Positions 24,960 to 37,899 of a stretch of 64,000 nucleotides of DNA are shown here, piece by piece (the stretch's first letter is position 1; each line of letters starts with the position of its first letter). The position numbers and the translations under genes are program-made. The DNA is from Isoetes taiwanensis (Eukaryota; Streptophyta; Lycopodiopsida; Isoetales; Isoetaceae): NCBI GenBank assembly GCA_021234155.1, contig JAJEKV010000002.1:8925709-8989708 (forward strand). The letters run 5' to 3'. The notes under the pieces are model-generated. The model saw only the letters and a list, made by a program, of their open reading frames with translations. It was not told where the DNA came from and made no database searches.

Positions 24960-27900
24960 AAATTATTATTCTTGGAATGAATCATTAATAGGGCAAATAA
25001 TTTTGAACTCTCCTCCCGCGCTCTGTTCAACCTTCCTCTCGTTCGAACCTCCATAGCCGAAAGCTTGACATCCATATTCGAACCTCCATAGCCGAAAGCT
25101 TGACATCCATATTCAGAACCTCCATAGCCAAGATCGGGACCTCCATAGCCAAAAGCTTGCATTTTGGAGAAAGCACACCGGGGAAGAGATCATGCCAAGC
25201 AGACTTGGAACAAAGACATCTCAAGGAAATCTCCTACTTAACAAACACACAAAGCCCATGCCAAGGTCTCCCACTAGAGCACTGCCCAGAAAACTCAAGA
25301 GTGGGTCTTCTTCAGATCGGAGGTCTTCGCCGCCCGAAGTTTGACAAGGTAAGCATCGAGCGGCTTAGGAGCAACAATTTTGATAGCATGTTTCGGGCTA
25401 GTGCAAATAGTCTTGAGGATGTTTGGGGTTCAAGCCCTATGCTTGTTAGGGGTTATCAAGAGTGCGGGATTAAGCACAGTTGGATGGCGATTTTTTACGT
25501 GTATGAGCCGCGTTTTGTAGGAGGGACATTGCAAATCATCACATTCCATTGTATTTAACCCGGAGCATATGCACTTCGTTTACAAAAGAGTAAGCATTGA
25601 TTGGGATGAGGTGAAAGCAAGTGCAAGTCTTCATTCAAAAGGCTCTCAAAAGAATCGACTGTAATTAGCTTCTGATAAAAGTCTTCCAATGTTAAAGCTA
25701 TTAAATGTATGCCTCGGGTAGAATTGGGGCAGCAGTTGGAAATGATGAAAAGGTGGAGGGAAACAAGAGCATTAGATTACTCCATGCTTGATGAAATCTG
25801 AGAAGGAAAGGAAAACAATGGAAATTACCTTTGTTGAAGCATGAGAGTGATAAGAGCTTCTTGACAAGACTTGTCTTGAGTAAAGATGCAAAAATATGTG
25901 AAGCGATTCGACGTATGGCGGTTTAAAAAGCAAGAGGAAGCCAACTGATGTGCAAATGGCTTTGGCATCCCATTTAGAGGAGGAAAATCAAGTTATATTG
26001 CTGACTTAGATGCTCTAATGATTCCCATTGATTGTTTAAAGGCTGATTTGCAAGAATTAGAAGCGCCATTGAAAAAAATCAGCAAGGATTTGGAAGTTAA
26101 TTCCAAGCTGTGAGAATAGAATAAAGGAGATGACTAAGCATTTGGAAAGATCAGACCCGATAGGCCTACAGCCCCTCCCATACTCGCACAAAGGCGGAGC
26201 GCTTCATTCTCACATAATAAGCAATACTTGCGGCACCGCAATGATTGCCTTGACTCGACCATGGTAATATCTCCACTTTGTGGTCATACATATTGTCTAT
26301 TTTGTCTTGTATTCAGGGTTTCAACAGCGAATACATGTGTACATGATTGTTCATGGTCCGGGACCTGCGACCTTTAGGAATCCTTCCGAAGGTACATCTA
26401 TTTCTATTTTGATTACATAATTAGTTTGAGTGTACTTAGATGTAGTTAGTTTCCATCATGTACATAAGCGTATTAACATTTGATTTGGCGTGGTTTTGTC
26501 TTTCTTTGTAAAGAGGAAATGTATTTTTGTACATACTTTACATTTACATGTGCCATGAAGTGCTTTTAAAAATCCTTTCTGAGGGTGTATTAATAGGGGG
26601 TGTATTGCATTGGATTGTACTTTGCATTTACATGTGATCGAAATGCATATGAATTTGGTATTTGACTTTCCTTTACATTCAATCTTTGAATGATGTATTT
26701 GATAGGGTGTATTGATAAAATATTTTGTTCGAAATGCATTTGAATTTAGTATTTGGTTTTCCTTTACATTGTGATAGCTATGTACACTAATGTACTTCTA
26801 TTTTGTCGTTACATTATCAGTGAGAAAGTTTGCACTGTAGTAAAAACCTACTTGCATGTAATTAACATTTGTTCCGTTTTGATTTGCATCGATTGTTTTT
26901 CTTGATTTTGCTTCTATCTACTCTACATCTCCCCTTGATTCTGAATCAAGTGTTTACATTCTTATTGACACCCAATTGTGTCAATGCGGACATGGTAGTA
27001 TCAAGAAAGGAAGAAGTAAAACTGCGGAGGTAAACTAAACAATTCATGTTTAGAGTGCACTATGCTTAAGTTAGAATATAGCAAAATTTCATGTTGTAGG
27101 TGAAAAGAAGAATGTTATTGGGAAGGGGTTGCATTTACCATTCTCGGACATCCCAATTCTTTGAACTGCACAAAAAGATCTTTGCTTTGCTATCGATGTT
27201 GGAAGTCCATCCACATCTACATCACCTTTGAGAATTGCAACAACTCATAAGCAATCGGTCACGATTTGGAGACAGAGGGGTATGTGGAAGATAGGGTGAT
27301 TACATTCGATTACATTAAGATTGCATCTGTTGTAGTTAGAGTTCACTAATGTTCAATATTTTGCAGCAGAGATTGTTTTCCAAAAGAGATCCCACCTGTT
27401 GAAGCCCAAGCCGCTATTATTGGAGCAACTAGCTGAAAGCCCATAAAGTAATTCTCTCTCCCTTTTCGGGGTTTCTATTTTTTTTTTTTTTTTTGTATTT
27501 TTACGTTGGCGTGTTTACGAGATAAAATTCATGAAGATGTTGGTGGCGACATTGAAAACAGTCCAAAGAAAATTTCTTTTTGAAGTTCAAGTTGAGGAAA
27601 AGGCTTGTTCTTTGGCGGTGCGTGTTTCTTTTTTTCTTGCTTTCAAAACATTAGAATGAAGCACTTTCTTGTCTTGAGAGACTTGCGACGATTCAAAGGA
27701 GCTAGATGATGTTGAAGAAGCCTTGGAGATTGCAGCCAAAGGCGACGACTAAATTTATGGTCAAAGTTGATGCCAAAAAATTTGGAAAAAGAGAGTGCAA
27801 ACCCAGGCGGGGACATCCATTTACCAAAACAGTAATTGCTAGCTTACATTGACTTACTTATACTTGTTAGCTTATTATATTTTACTTTCATTTTGCAGGT
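24960..27900. other. Left part of the insertion; no gene recognised
   Basis: Contains a short minisatellite (25,035-25,160), a 152-codon plus-strand ORF (25,100-25,558) partly made of that minisatellite, and coding-like but stop-ridden plus-strand sequence to about 26,250. AT-rich sequence follows, with recurring TGTACATTTACATG-type words. I cannot name a protein here. Confidence 0.45.
25035..25165. repeat. Minisatellite, AACCTCCATAGCC unit (about 36 bp)
   Basis: AACCTCCATAGCCGAAAGC followed by TTGACATCCATATTCG is repeated about three times, then degenerates (AGCCAAGATCGGG, AGCCAAAAGC). The minus strand translates as repeated G-Y-G-G-S words, which look like an accident of the repeat rather than a protein. 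Confidence 0.8.
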
Positions 27901-29419
27901 CTAAACCCATTTTGAAGTGGGGGATGGAAGGTATCAATTTATGCTTTATTGTCATGGATCAATTATTAATATGACACTAACATTGACTTACTTATACTTG
28001 ATGCATATTATATTTTACTAGATCCGGCTTGCGGATGTCTCCTCGACCAAAAGCGGTGATTGGAAGGTATCAATTTATGCTTTATTGTCATGGATCAAAA
28101 TGAAGAATATGGCATCCAACATCTTGGATCGACCATCAAATGATTTTTTAGGATAAACTTATGGAATTCATTGGCTTCTTGCCATTCAAGAACTGTCCAC
28201 CAAGGAACAAATGAAAATGGTTGCATGCGAAATAGCAATTTTATGTGGGATCAACTCTAAAATGAACCCGAAAATATCCGATCTTTGAAGGCGAAGGCGT
28301 TCTTATGTTTCGAGGCAGCTTTTTTTGCTATTCCTTGTCTCTAATGTTAATCTTAATCCAATCCATGTGTCTTCTAGAGACATTGCCTTTTGGGCTGGAA
28401 GAGCAAAATCTTTTTGATTCCCTCCACAACTATATAAAGGTTTAGAGAAGCTACCAGCAAAAAGAAAAGGAGTGAATCAGCGGATGTGGATTTAACGAAT
28501 GTCAATTGGAATAAAAAGAATGGGCCAAAGTGAAGGGATGCAAGAGAATCGGATTTTGTAGCTAAATTTGGATCATATCCTTGCACCAATAGTTACCAAT
28601 AGAAAACCATTTTTGTAGGGAAACTGGGCTTTGAGAGTCGCACCATGGAATACACATGGACTAACTCACCGCAAGATAGATGCCACGTTTTGAATGGGAA
28701 CTCTTCCCTGTTATGTTTCTGAGAAAAAGCAATCGCAAAGGGTATGTAATACTCCGCAGTTGTTGCATGGTTTTTATCTTCAGGGCCAAATATGGAAAAT
28801 TTAGTGAAAATATAGGAGCACACAAAGGATTTAGAGGGATTGGTCAATATACAAGCGGCGATTTCAATGATATGAGATGAAAGTTTTAAAAATGATATAA
28901 ATAATCAATACATTTGGTTGGAACTAAAAGGGATTGGCATGTGATTGGATTTTAGTACAAATATGTTGAAGCTTTGTCCCGTAGAAAACTCAAGCATATA
29001 TGCCTTCCCTTGACCTGAATCTCATGTTCCTTTAACATATTTGGTAACCTTTTTATGGATGTCATTCTCTAAATACTTCTCCCAAGGAGAAATAGTTGTG
29101 ACGGAGACTTTAATGGATGCTTTGGTCATGCAAGCAAATCCAAAAGCATTTGACGATCTTGCAAACATCTATTTAGATGAGATCATGATGATCCCACATA
29201 TTGCATATGAACGTGTAAACGGATAATATATCAAATGGAATGGGAGAGAATTTACTAGATAAGCACTATGTAAATGACACTTGAGAATAATGAATGGCAT
29301 AAGATACTTTATGACTATGTAAAGTTTTTTTTTTGATACCAAAATTATGATTTAAAGAAGCAATAGATTATGTCATGGCAAAATCAAAGATCTCATATTG
29401 TTTCTTTTATATATTTTGT

Positions 29420-30065
29420 GACCTTAAACCGCCACACCACACCCCTCCACCACATCATGCACCACCACCACCATAGTGCACAAAATCCAAGGGAGCTCAC
29501 AAATTGTAACACCACCACCACGTCCACCACCAAGTGAACCATGAACATCATGAAGAATACAAAACACTACATTGAAAGCTCCCACCACCCCCCACACCAC
29601 CACCCCAAAACCACCCAGAAGATGCAATGCAATTCCAAAGAATCACATATCCCTGCCACACTCCACCACATCTTTGGGCTCTCTTGTAGACATATGTGTG
29701 AGGCCCCGTGTGGTGTGTTGGTGGGATGAGGAATGCCAAGAAGTGTGGTGAAGAAAACTCGCCACAAAACTGATATCTCTAAACCAAAATGGTGTGTGGT
29801 GTGTGGTCGTGGATAAAAAGCGTGCTTTTATGCACAAAGGCTGGTGTGTTGTCCGAAAGCACTTCACAAAGCAATAAAATAGTTGGTGTGTGGTCTAAAA
29901 GTGATCCATGGTGTGTTGGATAATGGTGTGGTATCTAATTTAGTCAAATCTATATATGAAAAGGATGGTGTGTGGTGGGATGCCATTGATGGCCACACAA
30001 ATAGAACTTTTTGTGGGGGCATGGTAAGATGGTTTGGTGTGGTCTCTAACCCTAAAGCACATGTT
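29420..30065. repeat. CCA-to-TGG strand-switch minisatellite, unit 1
   Basis: The plus strand is CACCAC-rich over 29,426-29,625 and switches to GGTGTG-rich over about 29,690-30,060. The two halves are roughly complementary and could pair. ORFs here (for example 29,424-29,627 minus) are translations of the repeat. Confidence 0.8.
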
Positions 30066-30504
30066 CATTTGGCCTCTGGATGGAACTTTTCAATGGGGTT
30101 TTTGGAGAGAATTTTGGCAATATCCATTTTGACAAGATGCATTTAAACAAGAGTCTCATACATGGGTTCCTATTGGAAAGCAAATCGGTTCATCCCATTT
30201 TGTTAGTGGAGACAAAAAGATAAATTGCACCAATTATAGAAATTTCTTGTTGGCTTTAATGTTTTTTTTGGTATACTATTTCTCTTGGAAAACAAACTGA
30301 GTTCATTGGCATTTTATAATTAATGACAAAAGCTGTTTAACTTGAGTTGGCCACAAAACACTTGATCATGTGCTCAAACATGTTTCTTATATCTATGCAA
30401 AACCCCAAATGGATAGAAATAGTTCATTGATTTTAAAAAAATAGTCACAACGGTCCTCACGGAAAGAGTTCGCGATTAATGAAAAACTTTACAAAAGGTT
30501 CACG

Positions 30505-30790
30505 AAGACTATTGCAAAACAGTTACGCATTTATATGTCAAGAGCCAATTAAAGTCTCGAATGTAACACGCAAATTCTTGATGACTAGTTACATTATACG
30601 CCAAGGCTTCTTTGTCGCCAACTTGAATTGGGCTCTTCATAGATGAAACCAAACTAATGGCTTTCAGACCCAAACCATTTTCTTTCACCCAATTGAGGTG
30701 CATCTTTGTCCAGCTTTTTGCCTACAAAGTGTGGTATTGCTGTGTTTTCAAACCAAAATAAATTAGTGAACATTTCCTCATTTTGGAGGC
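30505..30790 (-). pseudogene. WSDGC/HGKG transposase fragment, array unit 1
   Basis: The minus strand encodes H-L-N-W-V-K-E-N-G and then T-S-H-Q-E, corresponding to 34,580-34,720 in the next unit. The W-x-D-G-C box itself is scrambled by indels. Recognisable only through the better-preserved neighbour. Confidence 0.5.
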
Positions 30791-33479
30791 TTTCTCACCC
30801 AAGAAGATGAGCGTGATTTAGACTAAATCAAAGATTTGATCATTGTACCAATGTTGACGCTTGAATCTCACAATGGCTTCAAAGTATGGAATTCTCCAGA
30901 AAGCTATAAATATAAATGGATTATCATATTACCTCTTCATTATAGCTTGAAAGATTGTGTGTAAGTAGAAGAAATCGGGATATAAAACTTGACTATACAA
31001 ACATGTTATCAAAATGCAATCGCCTTTCTTTCAATTACACGCTTTAGTTTGAAGAAAAGTTTTATTCAAAACATTGGTCCAAACAAGAGCCATTGTATGG
31101 TGTTCCCATCAAGGGGCCCCGAATCAATCACGCTCCTTGTATTCTCTTCGAAGGGGTTCAAAATGTTTTAAGAGAATTTCCACAATCGATTTGATCCCCG
31201 CTTATGCTATCATCTGCTGCCTGAACATACCATGTTCCTCCAAAATGAACTAACATTACTAATGTCTTGTTCTTGGCTTCACATATTCCGGCATGAGCTT
31301 CGGATCGATTGTCACCACAAGGCCATGGTAATTTTCATGGAGGTGGAAGGCCTCATCAAATTAAAGGGTGGGCATGGATGAATTTGATTGCTCATGTTTC
31401 ACGAACAACATGTGTTTCTTTCCTTTAGAAAGGTAATGCAAGAAGGTTTTAAGTATTCAAATTGCCTAAAACCAATCCACAAACCTCGATCAACATCCAC
31501 CACATGGTTCCATTGAGTGTCGGATGTACTTAAATAAAAACATTAGAACCCATTACATTACATTGGCAAGACATTACATTACATTACATTACATAAAATT
31601 TTTAAATTCAAGACCCTAAACTCCAGATGGTAAATTCCGGTTGAATTTTTATTTAATTTATATGAAAACACATAATTTTTGAACACCATGTTTTCATGCA
31701 ATCTCCACACTAATTTACTTCTTGATCTGATTTCATCTATATATGTATCCGAATTACATGTAAACATTGTTTTCTTTCGAGAATATACTTTAGTAAACCA
31801 TATATAATGCGGTGGATGCTCACCGAAATTTAATTTGAAATTTCCATGTAAACAACTAAAGTTCATGTGCTCCATGGTTCAAAAGGCCCAAGTGAGCATT
31901 AGATATAATATAATAATAATAATAAAATTTCTTTTTTGCGGTCTAAACCAAAGAAATCTACAAACTTTACATCAATTTATGCTTTAAAAAACATCATGGA
32001 TCAATTATTAATATGACACTAACATTGACTTACTTATACTCAATATATTATTATTGGTTTTGTCCTCTTCTTTTTGACATCTCTAAACCAATTTGAAACC
32101 TTTGAGATTGGAAACCGATCAATTTATGCTTTATTGTCATGGATCAATTGTTAATTGTTCTAGCATCTTGGATCCGACTAAATGCCCAATGATGACAAGG
32201 ATAAACTTTTCCTTCTTCCACCTATTCACATATTTCAAGAATGTATTTTCAACAAAAGTGGTTGCATCCGACATAGTCTTTTTATGTGCAACTAACTCTA
32301 AAATGATAGATAGTGGATCTTTATGGCGGTAAATAACCCATTGCTATTTGCATTTTTGACGCTATTCCATTGTCTCTAATGTTAATCTTAATCTAATCCG
32401 GTGCTTGTATGAGACATTGCCTTCCAATGGAAGAGCAAAATCATTTTTTATCCTTTGGGCTAAACTATATAAGGTTTAGAGGCCACATGTATTTAAAGAA
32501 AGGGTGAATCACTTGGATCAGGGCCCATGTCATTGAAATAGTGAAAGGTGGGATGAAGGGATTGTAGCTAAATGCCATCATATCCTTGCACCTATCCCAG
32601 AGAATGACCATTTTGTCTTTGGAGGGTGAGATATCATTTAGGGTTCCAAGATCCTACTATTTAGAGAATTTCCTCTTGAATCCTTGTTTAGGTTTTCGCG
32701 ACGAGCGAGGAAGCACCTCCTTTTGTATGTAATATGATTAAGTTTTGTTCATTCTTTGCTTTTCTTCTTGTTCTTGGAGTTCTTCCCATCTTCTTTTGTT
32801 GATCCATGAGCATTTGTTAACCACATCGATCCGTCAAGTATGGAGGCCGATTTCATGAAGATGAAAGAATGTTAAACATCAACAAGTAGAGGTGCCATCT
32901 TGGGTCTCTTTTTAACATCATTTGGGTTTTATTTCAAGGGATTTCCAAAAATATGTTGAAAAAAAAGTGGTTCTCGATAGAGATATGGAAGTTCTATCTG
33001 TATTTGCCTTCCCTTGTAGAAAGGGGCAAAACATGTTCCTTTAAATATTTCTAACCTTTATTTATGGATGTCACGCATTACATCTAAATTTTCTCTATGA
33101 ATACTTATACTTTCTTTTACAATTTCTAATAGATGCTTTGGTCATGCATTTTGGGTGCCAACATTCCATTTCTTGGGCAAGTAAGAAACACTAGAAGAGT
33201 ATCAACGATTTTCAAATGAACTTTTGTAACAGGGCTTATATATATCTTTTGTTCACATTTGTGTTCACATTTCCTATCATAAGGAATGTGTTTTTGACAC
33301 TATGGACACGAATCATTGCCAAGTTTTTTCATGGAAATAAAGTTTTTTTTTTAAGAAAAAAAGATTTAAGCCTCGGCCTGTAATTTGAAAGGAATGCCTT
33401 GTACCCTTTTTTGGTTTCAATCAAAACAGCATGGGCGATTGTTTCTACATCTGAAATGATATTTTGTTGACCTTCTGTA

Positions 33480-34085
33480 CCACACCACACCCCTAGCTTC
33501 CATCTATCCACCACCACCAAATAAAGCCACCACCTTCACACCACAACACTTATCTGCACCACCACCATCTACCCATACCACCACAATTTTCCACCCACCA
33601 CAGGATGCGGTACCACCACACACCACTACACACACCACCACCACCACCCCCCCACCACCACCCCCACCACCACCACACACCACCACCAGCCCCCACCACC
33701 ACACTCCATTTCCCGGCTCCACACTCCACCATTTGGTGTATGGTGTATGGTGTGTGGTGAATGGTGTGTGGCTGGTGAATGTGGTTCTTACTGTGTGGTG
33801 GATGTGCGGCAACAAATATGATAGTTGGTGTATGGTCTATGGTGTGCCTCTGTGTGTGGTGGGGTGTGGTGAATTTCGTGGTGTGTGTGGGATGTGCTGC
33901 GCCCGGCTCCGAATATGATAGTTGGTGTATGGTCTATGATGTTTGGTGTGTGGTGAATGGTGTGGTGTGTGGTTCCTGTGGTGAATGGTGTGGTGTGTGG
34001 TGGGATGTGCTGGATTAATCGTGAATATGATAGTGTGGGGCATGGTATGGTGCATGGTTTGGTGTGGTATACACACCCTAACAGT
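33480..34085. repeat. CCA-to-TGG strand-switch minisatellite, unit 2
   Basis: (CCACCA)n-like sequence at 33,480-33,730 meets (TGGTGTG)n-like sequence at 33,731-34,080 around the near-palindrome CACCATTTGGTG at about 33,727-33,738. The minus strand of the left half is G-rich enough for quadruplexes. The right half has sub-repeats of about 100 bp containing GATGTGC and AATATGATAG. Confidence 0.85.
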
Positions 34086-34509
34086 TTTTGTTCATTTCAT
34101 GCGAGATGGTATTTTCAAGAGGTTTTCAACCAACATCCGAAATTTTGGACATCATCTCATTCTTCCTTCAAGATGCATTTAAGGAAAAATACTCAACATA
34201 TTTTCCTATTTGGGGACCGTTACCATATTTTGTTAGTGTGCATCATAAATTCTAGCCCTTGAAATTCCTTTGTTGGCTTTAATGTTTGTTTTGGTATACT
34301 ATTTCAGTAATTGTACTTTGCATTTTATAATTAATGACAAAAACTGTCATTAACTTGAGTTGCACCAAAAACTTGAGTTGCAAACTAAGTACCAAACATG
34401 TTTCTTATATCTATTCGACCTTCCAGAAATAGTTCAAAGCTAAAATAGTCACAACAAATTGTAGAGAAGAGGAGTTCGTCATTAATGAAAAAGCTTTACA
34501 AAAATGGAG

Positions 34510-36860
34510 TCACAAGGACTATTGCAAAACAAGTTTTCCGCGGCATGTCCCGAGCCAAAGAAATTCCAAAGGTTCCGCGATCTTATGCTCTTGATGACTA
34601 GTTACATGATAGAAAGCTCTTCTCGACTTGAATTGGGCTGCACACCCGTCAAACCAAACTAAGTGGTATTTCATATGACCAGCACCATTTTCTTTCAGCC
34701 AATTGAGGTGCATCTTGAATGCTTTTTGTACAAAGTGAGTATCATGTGTTTTGTCCATCTGAAATAAAGAAGTGCACACATTTCCTCATTTTACCCTCAG
34801 CCCTTGAACATCGTGATGTGGACCAATATGCTTTGATTTGTTCATTGTACCAATGTTGTGCTTGAATCTCGTTGAATGGCTTCAAAAATAATTCTCCTCC
34901 GAAAATCCACAAATAATATTCACCATCATTTTGGTAAGACTTTTCATGGATTCCTTGAATTTTTGGCCATTTAATGTGGACAAAGTTATGATATACAAAC
35001 CTCATCTTATATGATCAAACATGTTTTCTCCAACATATCTATCGGAGTTTTTTTCTTGTCAATTAGCTTTAAATCTTCGTGAAGTTCCTTTCCTTCCGGG
35101 CTCATTAACATCAACCATAGACTTGCCAATCAAGCGTTTGATCAATCTCCATTCTCTTGGACACAACTCAATTTATTGTTTCCCACAATTTCCACAATTT
35201 TTCATTTGATACATTGTAGCTTTGTGCCACTTTTGCGACATCATGCCTTTTGCTCACATACCATAGCCCTCCAAAATGTGCTAACATTATCAAATGTCTT
35301 GTTCTTGGCTTGACATATTCCAAAGATGAGTCATGCGCACACACCACAATTGCCTGAAACAATTTTCATGGAGTCTTGACCTCATCAAATTAAATGCCTA
35401 TGGAGCATAATTTGATTGCTCATGTTTCACGGGAACAACATGTGTTTCTTTCCTTTAGCTTTCTAATGCAAGAAGGTTTTAAGTATTCAAATTGCCTAAG
35501 CCCAATCCGAACCTCGGGCCCTTTTTCCACAAATTTTCCTCAATAATTCAAGCTTACCTCATAAAATTACAGGTTTGAAATAAAATTAGTCACCTCATTA
35601 CATTAATTACATACAAATCTTTTTACATATTCAAGACCAACAAATCCCACACATACATGTACATTTCGACATGAATTTTATTTCATTTACTATGAAGTCA
35701 CATAATTTTTTGACAATTAATACATCTCCACACTAATTTTGTTTCTTTTTTGTTCAACTACATCTACAATACATCCAGAATATACATGTAAACAAATATA
35801 CATCCGCAATATACATGTAAACAAATATACATGTACGTGTTGCCATGAAATAATTTGACATTTCCATGTAGAACAACTTGTGGCATCAAGATCTACATTA
35901 CATTCAAAACCTAAAGAAATTTTTACAAACTTTACATCGGCATTACAAAATAGAAGACATCTTTATTCTCGCCAAAAGTAAAGAAATCTACAAACTTTAC
36001 ATCAATGTTACAAAATAAAAACATCTTTATTCTACAAAACAAGATGCAATTACAGTAAATAGCCCCTTTGGGCTAAACATCAATATATTGAATTGGTTGT
36101 GTCCTCTTCTTCATGACATCTCTAATTTTTGGTGAAACCTTTGAGTTATCTAACCAAAAAGCGAGGCAACCATATGGTGGCATAGGCCTTCATAGCCCCC
36201 ATCTATCTATTTGTTCTTGGATTTCACCCTAATGCCCACAGGGTTTGTTCCACCTAGTGACATTCTTTTCTACTCTTCCAAGCTAGTTTCATATTTCTAG
36301 GATGTATTTTCAACAACTTTGGAGCACCTAGTGAAGTCTTCAATATTCTCCTTCCTTTGTTCAACCACCATTGATCTTGTTCTTGGAGTTCTTCCCATCT
36401 TCTTTTGTTATTTGCATTTTGGCGCCTTGGAGGCCATCCTTTAAATTCTTTACCCGGATCTGTTTTTCATGATAGCCTCTTGAGGCCTTCCAATGACTGG
36501 CTCAAATAGGAATTGCAATCTTTTGTCCCCGCAATAATCTTCTTGCAAATATACTTTGTTTGTTTTGGAGTCAAATTAGATACCTCATTCATTATAGATT
36601 TGAGAAGCATTCACCTTTCTTCTAATTGGCTTTGTCACGTATCCACCCCTACAAACCCTCTGTTTCGATTTTCTTTGCCTCTGCTTGTAAGCGAGCTTTC
36701 CGAAACTTCATCAACAGGAGGATTGAAATCTGAACCCGATGCTGACCTCGAAGTGCTTGCATGAGAGTCCAATCCTTCTTCCATAGTTTCTTCTTCAACT
36801 GGTGCTTTAAGACATCGATCCATTCTCAGAAAAGGGGATACAACATCCCCGCACAAAAAT
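34510..36860 (-). pseudogene. WSDGC/HGKG transposase, array unit 2 (most complete)
   Basis: The minus strand starts with a Ser/Glu-rich N-terminal block (36,635-36,856). Next is L-T-P-K-Q-T-K-Y-I-C-K-K-I (about 36,530-36,590). Later come a middle block (35,168-35,362, with H-F-G-G-L) and H-I-K-W-P to F-F-I-S-D-G (34,742-35,005). The last block is D-T-H-F-V-Q-K, H-L-N-W-L-K-E-N-G and V-W-F-D-G-C-A-A-Q-F-K-S-R-R (34,519-34,779). This order matches copy 1 at 20.7-22.9 kb. Many frameshifts; not functional. DDE-type nuclease is inferred from the conserved acidic words. Confidence 0.6.
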
Positions 36861-37019
36861 CAAATTATTAACCAGATTTGTATTACTGCTTGAAGGGATT
36901 TGTATTATTGCTTGAAGGAAAGGGATTTCAATTTCTTCAAGATACATTTGTTTCTTGAAATGCATTCGATTTAGGAGCAGCTATAATCGATTCGGGCCAA
37001 GTTTTCGTTGAGGTAGAAT

Positions 37020-37120
37020 CCGGAGCCATGTTTGATCGATTGAGGAAAGTTCAAAATGTGCGCCAAAGTTTTTTTTTTTTTTTTCGCAGGCAAGATATTT
37101 AGATTTTATTGATAGAGAAG
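37020..37120 (-). mobile_element. Possible retroposed poly(A) tail
   Basis: A run of T (about 37,070-37,084) is followed by GCAGGCAAGATATTTAGATTTTATTGATAG. That resembles a plant LINE 3' end with poly(A) on the minus strand. No coding part is attached. Confidence 0.25.
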
Positions 37121-37419
37121 CTAGTATAAGATTTCGGGAGGATTTGGTATAATCATGGAGAATATTGTACGTCAACCGCCTTTATTAATGATAGGCAACT
37201 CCATGTAAAATTCAAAATGTACACTACAAACACTTTAACCCAGTTCAAATTTTTACATCAATATACAAAAAAATTCAATCACCCTTTCATGCTTCTACCC
37301 AAAATTTAAGTTTTACATTGAATCGTTGTTAGATTTTCACATCATATAACAAGAACTGGTTCGTAATATTTTCTTACAGAATTTCCAAATAAATAGTTGA
37401 GAAAGTTTACAAAAACCTA

Positions 37420-37640
37420 GAGCGGGTGAGACCGAAAGGGGGAGGAGAAGGGGAGAAGTTGGGAGAGAAGTTGAGAGAAGTCATGGAAGGGGTAAGTTAG
37501 AAGAAGGAAGGAGGGAGGAAGTTCGGAAAGGGGGGTGAGAAGAGGGGGCAAGGGGAGGTGGGTAAGGGGGCAAGCGGAGGTGAGAAGGGAGGTGAGAAGG
37601 GATGGAGGGGGGAGAGGAAAGCCAGAATAACTAAAGGGGT
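37420..37640. repeat. Polypurine (GGGGAGAAG-rich) tract
   Basis: About 200 bp of nearly uninterrupted G/A on the plus strand, without a fixed unit. It is followed by an AT-rich stretch to 37,730 and a TCTCGACT-AGTG-AGTCGAGA hairpin at about 37,740-37,759. Confidence 0.8.
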
Positions 37641-37899
37641 ATCCCCTTAAAAAGGATTAATATTGAAATATAATTAATAATTAATTTAATTGAAATAAAA
37701 TAATTTAATTAATTTAATAAAAAAATATAAACCGTTCTCTTCTCGACTAGTGAGTCGAGAATAGTGGATTTGCCTCAAGCTCAAGCAATAGTGGAAGTCG
37801 TGAATAGTGGAAGGACAATAAGAACAGCCAGGCAAAAAAAAAAAAAAATCTAGACAACAAATCAAAGCATTACGGCAACAAACGCCATCTTATAGACCA

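Larger units (their letters stand above)
27930..36860. repeat. Degenerate tandem array, unit about 4.03 kb
   Basis: Landmarks recur at constant offset: CTAATGTTAATCTTAAT at 28,341 and 32,376 (4,035 bp), TTGGCTTTAATGTTT at 30,250 and 34,273 (4,023), AATGTCTTGTTCTTGGCTT at 31,261 and 35,293 (4,032). A third start appears at about 36,060, matching 32,020. Each unit holds a CCA/TGG strand-switch minisatellite, then a minus-strand transposase fragment, then a block rich in ACATTACATT or ACATGTAAAC. Divergence and indels are heavy. Confidence 0.8.

Noticed and set aside
25100-25558. 152-codon plus-strand ORF as a gene of the insertion
   Set aside because: Its first part is a minisatellite and the rest matches no known family; the frame closes without a domain.
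29424-29867. Overlapping minus-strand ORFs rich in Gly/Val/Trp (also 33,504-33,815)
   Set aside because: Direct translations of CCA/TGG minisatellites.
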